From the NCBI RefSeq assembly GCF_016808095.1, contig NC_068976.1, positions 34,156,371 to 34,220,370 on the forward strand: a stretch of DNA of 64,000 nucleotides. The letters are read 5' to 3'. Positions 30,405-40,526 of the stretch are shown piece by piece (positions within the stretch are counted from its first letter, which is position 1; each line of letters opens with the position of its first letter). A program made the translations under genes and the position numbers. The DNA is from Vigna angularis. Its lineage: Eukaryota > Streptophyta > Magnoliopsida > Fabales > Fabaceae. A model generated the notes under the pieces. The model did not search any database. It saw nothing but the letters and a program-made list of their open reading frames with translations, and had not been told where the DNA came from.

Positions 30405-30812
30405 GTAAGTAAAATGCATTTGGTTCATTCTAGGGTTCTTGAATTTGAATGTGATTGTCAAAGCATGAATATTTAGGGATTTTGATTTCTATGCATGATT
30501 TGGTGATATACTTGATATTTGAACCGATTAAACTGCTTGATTATGAACTGGAAAACTGAAAGTTGCATTTGGGTGGAGTTAGGATAGTTTTAAAACGAGA
30601 TTTGCAAAAATCTGCAGGTCACCGCTGAGCGGCAATTACCGCTGAGCGGCACTCTGCCAGATTTGATTTTTCTGGTTTGTTGCGTGGTACTGGTGGCGCT
30701 GAGGGGAAATTCTGGCCTCAGCGGTGGTTTAAGCTTCAAAAGGAGTTGTGTTCTGTGTTTTACTAATGATTAACATCATGTTCTGTGGTTTTGGTTTGTG
30801 TTTTGAATGCAG
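30405..30812 (+). other. Predicted intron upstream of ORF2, element N
   Basis: Donor CAA|GTAAGTA and acceptor TTTTGAATGCAG|GA; 408 nt. It holds two more CCGCTGAGCGG palindromes (30622-30632, 30639-30649) and a hairpin CGCTGAGG (30697-30704) / CCTCAGCG (30716-30723) about 90 nt before the acceptor. Position, length and splice sites are conserved in B (426 nt), G (429) and K (416). Confidence 0.65.
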
Positions 30813-30814
30813 GA

Positions 30815-32044
30815 ATGGCATCCTCTTCAGGAAAGAGATTGAAAACCATGGCAACTAAGAGGAAAGAAAAGGAACCAGAGCAACCCCACTCTAGTAGGTT
30901 CCTCTCTAGGAAACATGAGAAGCACTTTAGGGTGGTTCAGGACAGGAGACTTCTAATGGAGAGAAAGGTTGGAATGATACCTAACTTTGCTCCTCAATTT
31001 GGAGAGCAAGTGTTAGGGAATGATTGGGGAAAGTTAGCCACTTATCCAGCACCTGCCAACATAGCTGTGGTCAAGGAATTCTACACCAATGCAAAGAAGA
31101 TTGGTAATCATCCAGCTGAGAATTATTTGGGCTATGTCAGAGGCCATGCTATCAGGTTTGATCCTGATTCTATCAACAACTTCCTGGATACTGTGTGGGC
31201 TGGTGAGCAATGTCAGTTTGCTCTTAGCATGGAGGAAGGTGCTGACTTTGAGGATGTTGAGAGAGTACTGTGTATACCTGGAGGACACTTCCAAAGGAAT
31301 AGATCTGGTGCGGTGGTTAACATAAGGAGGACAGATTTGACTCCTCTTGCAAAGTATTGGATGGCATTTTCTCATGCCAACATCCAGCCATGTTCACATG
31401 TGTCAGATATTACTCTCAGCAGGGCACTATTCATCTACTGTGCTATCAGAAACTTGAATGTCAATATTGGGCAGGTGATAGCTGATGAGATCAGTGTATG
31501 TGCCAACACCTCAAACAACAAAGCACCACTAGGACATCCTTCTTTGATCACTCACCTTTGCAAGCAAGCTGGGGTGGACACTTCTGTTCCACCATTTGAG
31601 AGGCCAAGAAAAGCTATAGATGAGGCCTATTACAGACAGTACTGTGGAAGTGAGGAGGCAGCTCAGCCAGTTCCACCACGCCAGGCTCGTAGAGGGCCAG
31701 CACAGAGCCGGACGTCTGCGGATACACATGAAGCAGAACCATTCCAGATGAGGGACATGTATATGTCTCTTATAGGTGCTCAGTTGCAGTCCATTCACAG
31801 AGGGCAGGTGGCCACTGCTGAGATGATAGTGGGGATGTATGATAATCCTCCAGCCCACAGGTGGACTATGGATGAATTCCATAATGTTGTAGCTTGGCCA
31901 GAAGAACCAGTATATGGAGGAGGAGCTGAAGCAGCTGAAGCTTCAGCTAGAGATATAGAAGAAGATGAAGATGAGGAGGAGGATGCATTTGATGATGATG
32001 ATGATGAAGAGGAGGAAGAAGATACAGAGGACAGCTCAGACTGA
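30815..32044 (+). CDS. ORF2, intact: 'putative plant transposon protein' type
   Basis: 409 codons from the ATG that lies two bases after the predicted splice acceptor; upstream ATG-less codons in frame are intron sequence. Residues 5-24 are basic (GKRLKTMATKRKEKEPEQ), a likely nuclear signal. The conserved body (about 30-265) includes FLSRKHEKHFRVVQDRRLLM, YPAPANIAVVKEFYTNA, MEEGADFEDVERVLCIPGGH, LTPLAKYWMAFSHANIQPC and PPFERPRKAIDEAYYRQYC. Then come a Pro/Arg linker, MRDMYMSLIGAQLQSIHRGQ (about 315-335) and an Asp/Glu tail of about 35 residues. From memory this resembles the domain Pfam calls 'putative plant transposon protein'; no biochemical role is known to me. No signal peptide or membrane segment is seen, so it does not look like an envelope protein. 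The only open full-length copy in the window. Confidence 0.85.
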   Translation: MASSSGKRLKTMATKRKEKEPEQPHSSRFLSRKHEKHFRVVQDRRLLMERKVGMIPNFAPQFGEQVLGNDWGKLATYPAPANIAVVKEFYTNAKKIGNHPAENYLGYVRGHAIRFDPDSINNFLDTVWAGEQCQFALSMEEGADFEDVERVLCIPGGHFQRNRSGAVVNIRRTDLTPLAKYWMAFSHANIQPCSHVSDITLSRALFIYCAIRNLNVNIGQVIADEISVCANTSNNKAPLGHPSLITHLCKQAGVDTSVPPFERPRKAIDEAYYRQYCGSEEAAQPVPPRQARRGPAQSRTSADTHEAEPFQMRDMYMSLIGAQLQSIHRGQVATAEMIVGMYDNPPAHRWTMDEFHNVVAWPEEPVYGGGAEAAEASARDIEEDEDEEEDAFDDDDDEEEEEDTEDSSD

Positions 32045-33304
32045 TGAGGAGCTGAGATAGCATTTACTGATGAATGCTATCATATGATTATGCTTTTGCG
32101 GTTTAAGTTTTCTGAACTTATTTGTTTTTGTTTTTAGATTAGGGTTGATGTACTCTATTGAAACCTGGTTTATTATGATGGTTTGCTATTAACTGTGATT
32201 GTGTGATAAGTACTGCTTGATGATGCTTATTGATTGATTGATGTGCACATTAAATGCTTATACAGGTGATTCACAAGCTTTGTGAACAAATGCAGGATAT
32301 CATGATTGTGATTGTGAAATTAAGCAGGATGTGTATGTCAAATGTGAATGAGCTTATATGTGAGGTTTTGAGCTCCAGAGTTTTTGGTATGATTGAATGC
32401 TATTACTTTGAAAGCATGAATGACTTTGCCCAGGTTTTCTATGATTGAATCAATTGCTTGTTTTGCATCATATGATCAAGGCCGTGTTGTTGAAACCCTT
32501 TTTATTGGCCAAATACATAAAATTAGCCCACTAAAAGAGAACACTTTGTGTTCTATCCTTTGAACCCTTAGCCTTGAACATACACTGAAACCCTTGATTG
32601 AAAATCTTTACCTTGAGTTAAGTAGAAGATCTTGTGTGGTATTGTTAAATGTTCAAGTTTGGGGTTGTTGGGAAAACATGAAAAAGGAAAAGCATTGAGC
32701 TAAGAGCTAAAAAGTAAGAATATGCAAAGAAAAAGAAAAGAAAAGAAAAAGAAGCAAAGCTCAATGCAAATGCAAAGGCAAAAGAAAGTTGGGAATGAAT
32801 AAGATGATTGTGTTATTATGATTCTCTTAACTCAAGGATTTTGTGATCCAGAAAAACCAATTTTCTTGTTAGCCCAGCCACATTATAAGCCATTGAAAAG
32901 TCCTTGTGATGATGCATGCTTGTGAATGTTTTTGATTGTGGTAAAATGAAAGGCAAAGTTGATTCATGTGACATTGTGATAGTAGAGTGAATGAGTGATT
33001 ACCTCTTATACACTTGAGTGTGAGTGAAACACTTTACCTAGTGAGGAAATATTCCATAAGCACATGAACATCCATGCTTAATTGATTGATCATTTATGAA
33101 AAATAGCATTTGTTGGAATTTAAATGACTTTGTGAACACTAAAGCATGTGCACATCTTGATTGAATCTTGGTCATAAATTTGAGTGAAGCTGTTACTTAT
33201 CTTGAGAAAAGGATTTTGAATGAGTGAACCATCATATGAATTGGTTGGAGATGGAGTTACATTTTGTTTGCTTGAGGACAAGCAAAGTTCTAAGTTTGGG
33301 GTTG
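32045..33304 (+). other. Post-ORF2 region of element N, with hairpin and PPT-like sites
   Basis: Starts with a 9-bp-stem hairpin at 32056-32081 (arms GATAGCATT / AATGCTATC, loop TACTGATG) 11 bases after the stop codon. Then come near-palindrome ATTCACAAGCTTTGTGAAC (about 32269-32287), an internal AAGTTTGGGGTTG (32655-32667), and the terminal AAGTTTGGGGTTG (33292-33304) adjoining the LTR, taken as the polypurine tract. Small ORFs here are not conserved. Confidence 0.75.
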
Positions 33305-34623
33305 TGATAACAGTTGAAAAACTGTTATTTTCATGCTTAAAATTGATACTAAAAGCAACCTTTAGACTTAGAAACTAGCTTGAAATCAATGCTTTTATCT
33401 TTATTTTCAGAAATAAGAGAGCTGGACAGGTTTATGCTTGATTTGAGTGTTTTTGTGCAGGTTTTGAGGTGAATTTAGTGAAAAGAGTGAAGAAGGAGAG
33501 AAGTGACATTAGAAAAAGACAAGAAAGAGTGCAAAAAGAGAAGACGAAGGCACCGCTCAGCAGAAATTACCGCTGAGCGGCACTCAAGGAGTCACGTTGG
33601 AACCGCTGAGGGGCAAAATGGCCGCTGAGGGGAAGAAAGAAGACGCGCAACTACCGCTGAGCGGTAAATACCGCTGAGCGGCACTTTTTGGGCTTGGGCT
33701 TTTGTAATCTTTTGTAACTCTAGATTAGTATAAAAGGGCTTGCACGTCCTAGGGTTTAGGATCTTTGGCAGAAACGAGGCAAACACTCTCTCTTCCACCC
33801 CTTTGAAGGAGGATCTTGGATGCTCAGGCTACCTCTTCACCTTTATTGGGTTTATTCTTTCATTCTTTCATTATTGTTCATCTAGGTTCACCATGAATAT
33901 GGTGAACTAAACCTTGTATGTTTGTTGGGGAATCAATGTAATCTCTTGAAGCTCTCATATATGGAATTTATGCTTGCATCTTAATATAAGACTTATGCTT
34001 TCTTTCATCATTAGTTAGGGTTTTTCCTCTTTGCTCAATGCTTGCATTGTTTAACTCATTCTATTGCATGATTATTGGTTTTGTCGATACGGACACGTAC
34101 GGGGAAGTCTAGATCTGGGGAATTTCTCCCAATATTATACTGACAATATTATATTGGTTGTCGTTAAGCTCCTGCACTCATGAACTAATCATTAGGAATG
34201 CTAGGAATTGTATGAACTATTTGATTAGGGAGAAGCCATCTAGAATGGTACTTTAGAGAGTGGCATTAACAATGATGATTTGAATGTTGAATTCCTAAAA
34301 TGTATGAGAGTGGATGAGATGAAATTGACCCCCAACAACATATTCATTCATATAATCCATTGAAAGTGTTTATCTTTTGTCTTTGCCATTGATCAAACTC
34401 CATGCATACATGTTTAGTTTTCGTCTTGCATAATATAATCCAATTATTTCGTTTGTAAGTCTTAGCTAATCAACAAACCACACAACTAAACTAGGCCGTG
34501 AGTCCTTTGGGAAGAACGATACTTGGTCTTACCAAGTTTATTACTTGAACGATTCGGTCATACTTGCCGATTGTGAAACAAGTTTGTGACATCATATTTT
34601 GGTGCTTACAAATTTGTCCATCA
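33305..34623 (+). repeat. 3' LTR of element N
   Basis: 1,319 bp; identical to the 5' LTR except two transitions. Followed by TSD gtgca (34624-34628). Confidence 0.95.
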
Positions 34624-34844
34624 GTGCACAATCTCAACATCAATCAATATCCAAGCATCATCAAGAAATACTCATCATGCATAAATCACAGGCAAACCAT
34701 CATAGCAGATAAAGTTTCAAACTGAGTACATTACAACCTATTCTAATAACAGAAGCAAATAAGTTCAACCGTACAAAACAAAAGATAAAAAATCCTACTC
34801 TAGAGGTGATAGCATCCATCAGTAGATGCTATCTCAGCTCCTCA

Positions 34845-36059
34845 TCAACCCATGCTGCCATCTAAATCTTCCTCCTCTCCACCATCTTCAGCATCTTCAA
34901 ACTCATCATCATCATCCATAGCTAGAGCTTTAGCTGCTCCAGCTCCCCTGCCTTGGGCTTGCTCCTTTGGCCACGCCACCACATTATGAAACTCATCCAT
35001 GGTCCACCTATGTGCTGGGGGTGTATCATACATCCCAATAATCATCTCAGCTGTGGCCACCTGCCCTTTGTGAATGGATTGCATCCTAGCATCTATAAGA
35101 GACATATACATGTCCCTACTCTGAAATGGCTCTGCCAAATGAGGCTCTGCAGATGCTTGGCCCTATGGTGGTTCTCTCCCTCTACGAGGACGACATGGTG
35201 GTACTGGCTGAGCTGCCTCATCACCTCCACAATATTGTCTGTAATAGGCCTCATCAATAGCTTTCCTAGGCCTCTCAAATGGTGGTGCAGAGATATTCAC
35301 CCCAGCTAGCTCACATAGGTGTGTAATCAAAGAGGGATGCACCAAGGGTGCTTTGTTGTTCATAGTGTTGGCATACACCTGTATCTCATTAGCTATGATC
35401 TGGCCAATGTTAATGCTCATCCCTCTTAGCACACAGAACAAAAGAAGCGCCTTGTTGACAGTAATATCCGAGACGTGTGAACACAGTTGGATGGTGGCAT
35501 AAGAAAATGCCATCCAATACTTTGCTAGAGGAGTCAGATCAGCTCTCCTGATGTTCAGAACTGCACCATTCCTGTTTCTCTGAAAGTGCCCTCCAGGCAC
35601 ACATAACACACTCTCCACATCACCAAAGTCCGCTCCTTCTTCCATATTTAGAGCACACTGACACTGCTCACCAGCCCATGCAGTATCTAAAAATTTGTTA
35701 ATGGAATCAGGGTCATACCGAATGACGTGTCCTCTAACATAGCTCAAATAATCCTCAGTAGCATGATCACCCAACCTCCTTGCGTTGGTGTAGAATTCTT
35801 TCACCACTGTTATGTTAGCTGGTGCAGGGTAAGTGGCTAGCTTCCCCCAGTTCATGTTCTCCAATTGCTCTCCAAACTGTGGAGCAAAATCAGGTATCAG
35901 TCTAACCTTTCTTTCCATTAATAGCCTCCTATCTTGGACAACATTGAAGTGGTGCTCATGCTTGCGGGAAAGGAACTTGTTGGAGTAGGAGCGGTCTGGT
36001 TCCTTATCCTTCCTCCTTGATCCCAAAGTCTTGATCCTCTTGCCCGATGAGGAGGCCAT
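34845..36059 (-). pseudogene. ORF2 of element G, one in-frame stop
   Basis: 405 codons including the stop at 34845; ATG at 36059 (MASSSGKRIKTL) follows the acceptor TAG. The frame is open for 298 codons to a single TAG (35163-35165) and then continues in the same frame with AEPFQSRDMYMSLIDARMQS and an acidic tail (DDDDEFEDAEDGGEEEDLDG). No frameshift is seen. This good preservation in a second copy suggests recent loss. Just downstream (34805-34832) is the hairpin GATAGCAT...ATGCTATC. Confidence 0.85.
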
Positions 36060-36061
36060 CC

Positions 36062-36490
36062 CTACATCAAACACAATTTCCAAAACCACAAGAAACATCA
36101 TTAAGCATTAGTAAACCACAAACAACACCCTAAAACCATTCCTATCATCGCTGATGGCAAACACAGCCCCTCAGCGCAATCTGTACATCAAGCCAGCAGC
36201 TAAAACAAGCTTAAAAACCACTCTGCAGGAATCGCTCTCATGGGAAATTTTCGCTAAGCGACGATTCTGCAGATTTTTTTAAAAATGCCCAAAACATGTT
36301 CTAATCTCCACCCACATGCAATCTTTGTAGTTCCAGACAAAAAAATCAAGCATTTTAATCGGTTCAAAGAGCAATTAATTCATATAATCATGCATAAAAA
36401 TAAAAATCCCTAAAGAATCACGCTTAGACAACCATGTTCATATCAACCCATGCTTTCAAAAACCCCAGAATGTAAAATTCTTATACTTAC
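36062..36490 (-). other. Predicted intron upstream of ORF2, element G
   Basis: The minus-strand donor is CAA|GTAAGT (acttac at 36485-36490) and the acceptor AG at 36062-36063; 429 nt. It contains a weakened CGCTGAGGGG / CATCAGCG inverted repeat near 36146-36182. Confidence 0.6.
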
Positions 36491-36699
36491 TTGGGTGGAG
36501 ATGCTAGATGAGTGAAAAATGCTCTAAGAAAGTGAAGAAATCAGCCCCGAACAACAATGCTCTCACCAAACCCCCAAACTTTAGTGGAAACTTGGTGCAA
36601 AAGTGTTTGAAGAGAGATTTTGTGAAGGGGGAAGAAGGGAAAAGTGAAGAGAACTCTTTGGAGAGTGCTTGAGAGTGTGTGGGAAGAGGGAGATCTGAA

Positions 36700-36880
36700 A
36701 GTGGAAGCAAAGCCACGCCCTAGGGTATAAAAATAACCTAATGGGCCTAATCCCGCTGAGCCCAATTAAAACAAAACAGTCCACCCAAATTTGCAGCAGT
36801 CGCGCTCAGCGATAATTACCGCTGAGCGGTATTTGCGGCACCAACTCTCCTTCTTCCTAGCTTGCCCTAGGTGTCCTATA
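36700..36880 (-). promoter_or_regulatory. Putative internal promoter region of element G
   Basis: In sense direction: CCGCTNAGCGG pair (about 36802-36830, CGCTCAGCGATAATTACCGC), CCCATTAGGTTATTTTTATACCC (TATA-like, about 36718-36745), then the leader to the donor at 36490. Confidence 0.4.
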
Positions 36881-36984
36881 CCCATGCCTCTCACTCCCCC
36901 CATGCATTTAGGTTCTCACACCACTCATACATTCTCAATCCCTAAAATTCAACTAGAGAAAAATAAAAACAAATAAAGATAAAG

Positions 36985-37310
36985 TCAATCAACTGGGTTG
37001 TCTCCCAGGTAGCGCTTGTTTAACGTCACGAGCCTGATCCAAAATCCTCCAGCACCCTTCAGTAAGTGCAAATCTTTCTTACCAACACCCATCAGTAGGT
37101 GCCTGCTAACCTAGTATCCTTCAGTAGATACTTAACCACCTAGCATCCATTAGTATATGTTATACCATACAATCTCAAAACAATATAAATCAATGTCCCA
37201 AAGTTTATAAAACTACATCACCAAAATAACAAAATTAAGGAAATTAATGTTCTCAAATCACTAGGGTGCCTCCCAGTAAGTTCTCTTTTAACGTCATTCG
37301 TTTGACCCAA
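36985..37310 (-). repeat. Hairpin-array spacer of element G
   Basis: Minus-strand copy: motif copies at about 36990-37040 and 37255-37310, hairpins with loop TACTGA(A/T)G between 37045 and 37170 (AGTATC/GATACT and ACACC/GGTGT stems intact). Confidence 0.75.
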
Positions 37311-37316
37311 TAAAGG

Positions 37317-38102
37317 TCAAGTTCCATCTTCAATGTTGGTGTTCTCCTTTTTGGATATTCTTTTTTTTTCTTTTTTGTTGAATTTCTTTAGGAATTTGAT
37401 AAAACCAGGAAACTGTTTCAATGTCTCAATCATAGGAACTTTAATCTTCAATTTCTTGAAGATTTCCATAAAGCGCTCAAATTCCTTCTCCTCCCTATGA
37501 TACTTCTTTGGATGAGGAAGGGGTTTTTCATATGATTCTTTCTCTTTTCTTCTCGTCCTCTTTTTCTTTTCTCTCACTTTCTTTTTCCCTTCTCTTTTTC
37601 CACTCACTTTCTTCAACTTCACCCAAATTTTCTTTCTCTTTTTTCTCTCAACCACTTCTCTTTCTTTCTCTACATCTTTATCTTTTTCACTCAACTCTTC
37701 TTTTTCTTTTCTCTCTATCTTTTTCTCATCTAAAGTCTTATCACTTCCAGTGATAATGGCTTGACATTACTCCCTAGGATTAACATCAGTATCAACCCCA
37801 AAATCTTCCAATCTCTCAATTAAGTGACCAATATGCATCTCCATCCTTTTGAATGTTGCTTTAGTGCTTTTCTGAGTGGAGATGGACTCTTGCATAAACT
37901 GTTGAAAGGCGTCATCCATCTTTGTCATTCTTTTTAATAGAGAACTTTGTTGCTGGCATTGTTGTTGTGGTTGGTTCTCAAATTTTCCGGCAGCTTGCCA
38001 AAATTTACTTTGATCCATGCTTGAGTGAGGTTTCCTCCAGTGGTTGAGATTACCTTGGTAGAATTGAGTGCCCATTAAGTGAAATTCTTGTCCGAATTGC
38101 AT
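37317..38102 (-). pseudogene. Gag remnant of element G (core deleted)
   Basis: ATG at 38102 (MQFGQEFHLMGTQF). The same core-less organisation as N: FHLMGTQFYQGNLN, Gln-rich linker, STQKSTKATFKRM. One in-frame stop lies at about 37767-37769, then the Lys/Glu region and FKKLKIKVPMIETLKQFPG in the same frame. Confidence 0.7.
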
Positions 38103-38265
38103 CCTCCAAGCATTAGGCACAAAACCCTAGAAAACATGTTAGCATAAGAACAAAAAGATAAAAAAAAATGATAAAAAGATAAAAAGAAAAAATATAATGA
38201 TAAAAAGATAAAAATCAAGTCAAAACTAATCAATAATCTCACAAATAGAATTGTTAAACCATGAG

Positions 38266-38283
38266 TCCCCGACAACGATGCCA
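38266..38283 (-). promoter_or_regulatory. Primer-binding site of element G
   Basis: The minus strand reads TGGCATCGTTGTCGGGGA, two changes from the Athila form. Confidence 0.8.
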
Positions 38284-38289
38284 AAAACT

Positions 38290-39570
38290 TGGTAACCCTC
38301 GGCAAGTGTATCGAATCGTATCAAGTAATAATAAAATGGTAAGACCAAGTATCGTTTCCCAAAGGACTCACGGCCTAAACAGTTATGTGATTTGTTGATT
38401 ATCTTAGACTTGTAACCGAAAATATTGTTGTTGAACTAGGAAAAATAAACATGAATGCAAAGTTTAAAACAAAGGACTTGAAAGATGCAAAAACAGTTGA
38501 TGTATAATATGAATGATTATGTTGTTGGGGTTCCGATTCATCCTATCCACTCTCATGTATTCAAGAATTCATCTTTCTTCATTAATGTTAATGCCACTTT
38601 CTAATTTACCTTAAACCCGATGTCTCGATGAAGAAAGCCTAGTCCTAATCACTAGTTTACAATGTCTTGTCTCCCTAGCAATTATTCATGCATTACATTC
38701 GCAGAAAAGCTTAAAGGCCACCAATCCTCCTATCCCTATGTCTAGGAAATATTGCTCTTAGGAGAATTTATTCAGTTCTAGATTTACTTATATGTGTCCA
38801 TACAAATAACATCAATGATCATGCAATTGAATGAGTTAAACAAAGCATCCATAGAGTATAGAAGAAAAACCCTAACAATTAATGAAAGAAAGCATATAGA
38901 ATATAGAACCAATTCAATACATGAGAGTTTCAAAGGATTACATCGGTTCCCCAACAACAATGAAGGTTTAGTTCACAATAATCATGGTGAAACTAGATGA
39001 AAAACAATGAAAGAATGAAAGATAGAACCCTAGAAGTTGAAGAATAGAGCTTGAGCATCCAAAATCCTCCTCCAAGGGGTGAAGAAAGTGTGATTTCGCC
39101 TCTTTCTGTCCAAAGATACTAACCCTAATTCGGCTAATCCCTTATATAGATTCCTAAAAATTACAAAAAATAGGCCCAAGCCCAAACTAAATGGCGCTCA
39201 GCGATAATTAGTGCTCAGCAGTAAGTGCTGTTCTTCTATTTTGACACTCAGTTGTAGTTTTGCCCCTCAACGGTGACTACGAGACTTCAGAGTACCGCTC
39301 AGCGATTAAAGTGGCGTTGAGCGGTAACTACGGCTCTTCTTTTGTTCACTTTTCCTTCATTTTCTGAGTCCAACTCCTGGCTACTTCACTTCTTTCATTC
39401 AATTCATCTTAAAACCTGCCAAAACAAGGAAAACCAAGCATAAAACCTATCCAACTCTCTTATTTCCAAAACATAAGCAAAAACATGATTTCAAGCTAAT
39501 TTCTAAGTCATAAAGGTTGTTTTTAAAGTCAAAATTAAGTAAAAAAATAACAGTTTTTCAACTGTTATCA
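38290..39570 (-). repeat. 5' LTR of element G
   Basis: 1,281 bp. TGATAACAGTTGAAAAACTG starts at 39570 on the minus strand. Decayed CGCTCAGCG palindromes lie at 39194-39330, a TATATAAGG-type box near 39142-39150, and the LTR hairpin near 38968-38990. Confidence 0.85.
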
Positions 39571-40526
39571 ATTCCCAACATCATCATGAATAACACCATA
39601 AGCCTCCACAATACCATAACTTCATAGTGAAAATAATCAGTCACACTCATGTACCCTACCACACAAACCTATAGCCTTCCCTATAGGTCCCCTGTAGGCT
39701 CCCCTACAAGTCTGCTCGAGTACTCCCGTCATCTGGCTAAGGAACATGTTTCCTGCCACACAAAGATAGGGCAAACACCATTACCCCATACAAAGAAGGT
39801 TCAATACCCGAACACTCCTTTTTCACACACAAGACCAAAGGGAGCCACTATCTCGTATCCGACGATCGATAGTCTCATGTTTTACTTGGTACAACAAGTG
39901 GACCTATCTCCCACTCTTATGCTCTTCAACCACGCACTCTGGTGCAACTCCAACACTCACCCACTTCAATCATCAATCAAAATTCATCGTATACTTAAAT
40001 ACAACAACTATTCTCATTCTCTACCTAACATTATTCATTCATCATTATCTATTATTGAAAGTCTGGTTAAAAACCCAATGTAGTCAACATGAACTTCTCG
40101 TGGGTTTCCACGCCAATAATAGATAACAAAACAAATAATCAAATATCAATCCAAAAATAATAAATCATTTACTATTTTAATTAATCAATAAAATATCATT
40201 TCTTTTCCTTTTTGAACCAAATTAATTTCTATTTCTTATTATATTTTTCATTCATTTGATTTCCAATTAATTTTAAATCTCATTACTATCTCATTTTTAT
40301 TTTCCAATTATAAGTTTAGATAAACCTTATTTTAAAATCTTCTTATCTTATTTTTTTATTTAAATTTTTCTTAACTTATTTTTTTATTATCATTTTTGCC
40401 TTCGCTTGCTAATTCAGTGTCCAACCAAAAATTCATCCAATTATGGACTTGTTAGTCCAATTAAACTCTTATTATTATAATTATTATTATTATTATTTTG
40501 TTTTTAATTATTTTATTTAAGCTTGT
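39571..40526. other. Unassigned AT-rich DNA between elements G and H
   Basis: No element borders, repeat family or conserved domain recognised. A 144-codon frame (39649-40083) has no recognisable motif and biased composition (Ser, His, Pro, Tyr); I do not call it a gene. 39670-39715 has short CCTATAGG/CCTGTAGG-like repeats. 40120-40520 is very AT-rich with ATT microsatellite at about 40470-40500. Confidence 0.5.

Larger units (their letters stand above)
27136..34623 (+). mobile_element. Element N: very young, complete non-autonomous Athila-like element with intact ORF2
   Basis: The 7,488-bp element has LTRs of exactly 1,319 bp each (27136-28454, 33305-34623) that differ at two positions only (27391/33560 region G/A in the first palindrome, and ccgggg/ctgggg near 27950/34119), with TSD gtgca. 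The order is PBS, T-rich leader, gag remnant, hairpin array, putative internal promoter, 408-nt intron, intact ORF2, 1.26-kb 3' region, PPT-like tract. It lacks gag core, zinc knuckle, protease and all of pol. It must have been copied recently with enzymes supplied by another element. Confidence 0.95.
26171..39570 (-). mobile_element. Element G: Athila-like element, host of the young insertion N
   Basis: Minus strand. Its 5' LTR is at 38290-39570, PBS at 38266-38283, gag remnant 38102-37317, hairpin array 37310-36990, intron 36490-36062, ORF2 36059-34845, and post-ORF2 region 34844-34624 continuing at 27135-26171 across N. The last roughly 110 bp before the expected 3' LTR, and that LTR itself, are missing where it meets element A. 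Confidence 0.85.

Noticed and set aside
39649..40083. 144-codon ORF in the unassigned region
   Set aside because: No recognisable motif, Ser/His/Pro/Tyr-biased, and no counterpart elsewhere in the window. A protein search would decide.
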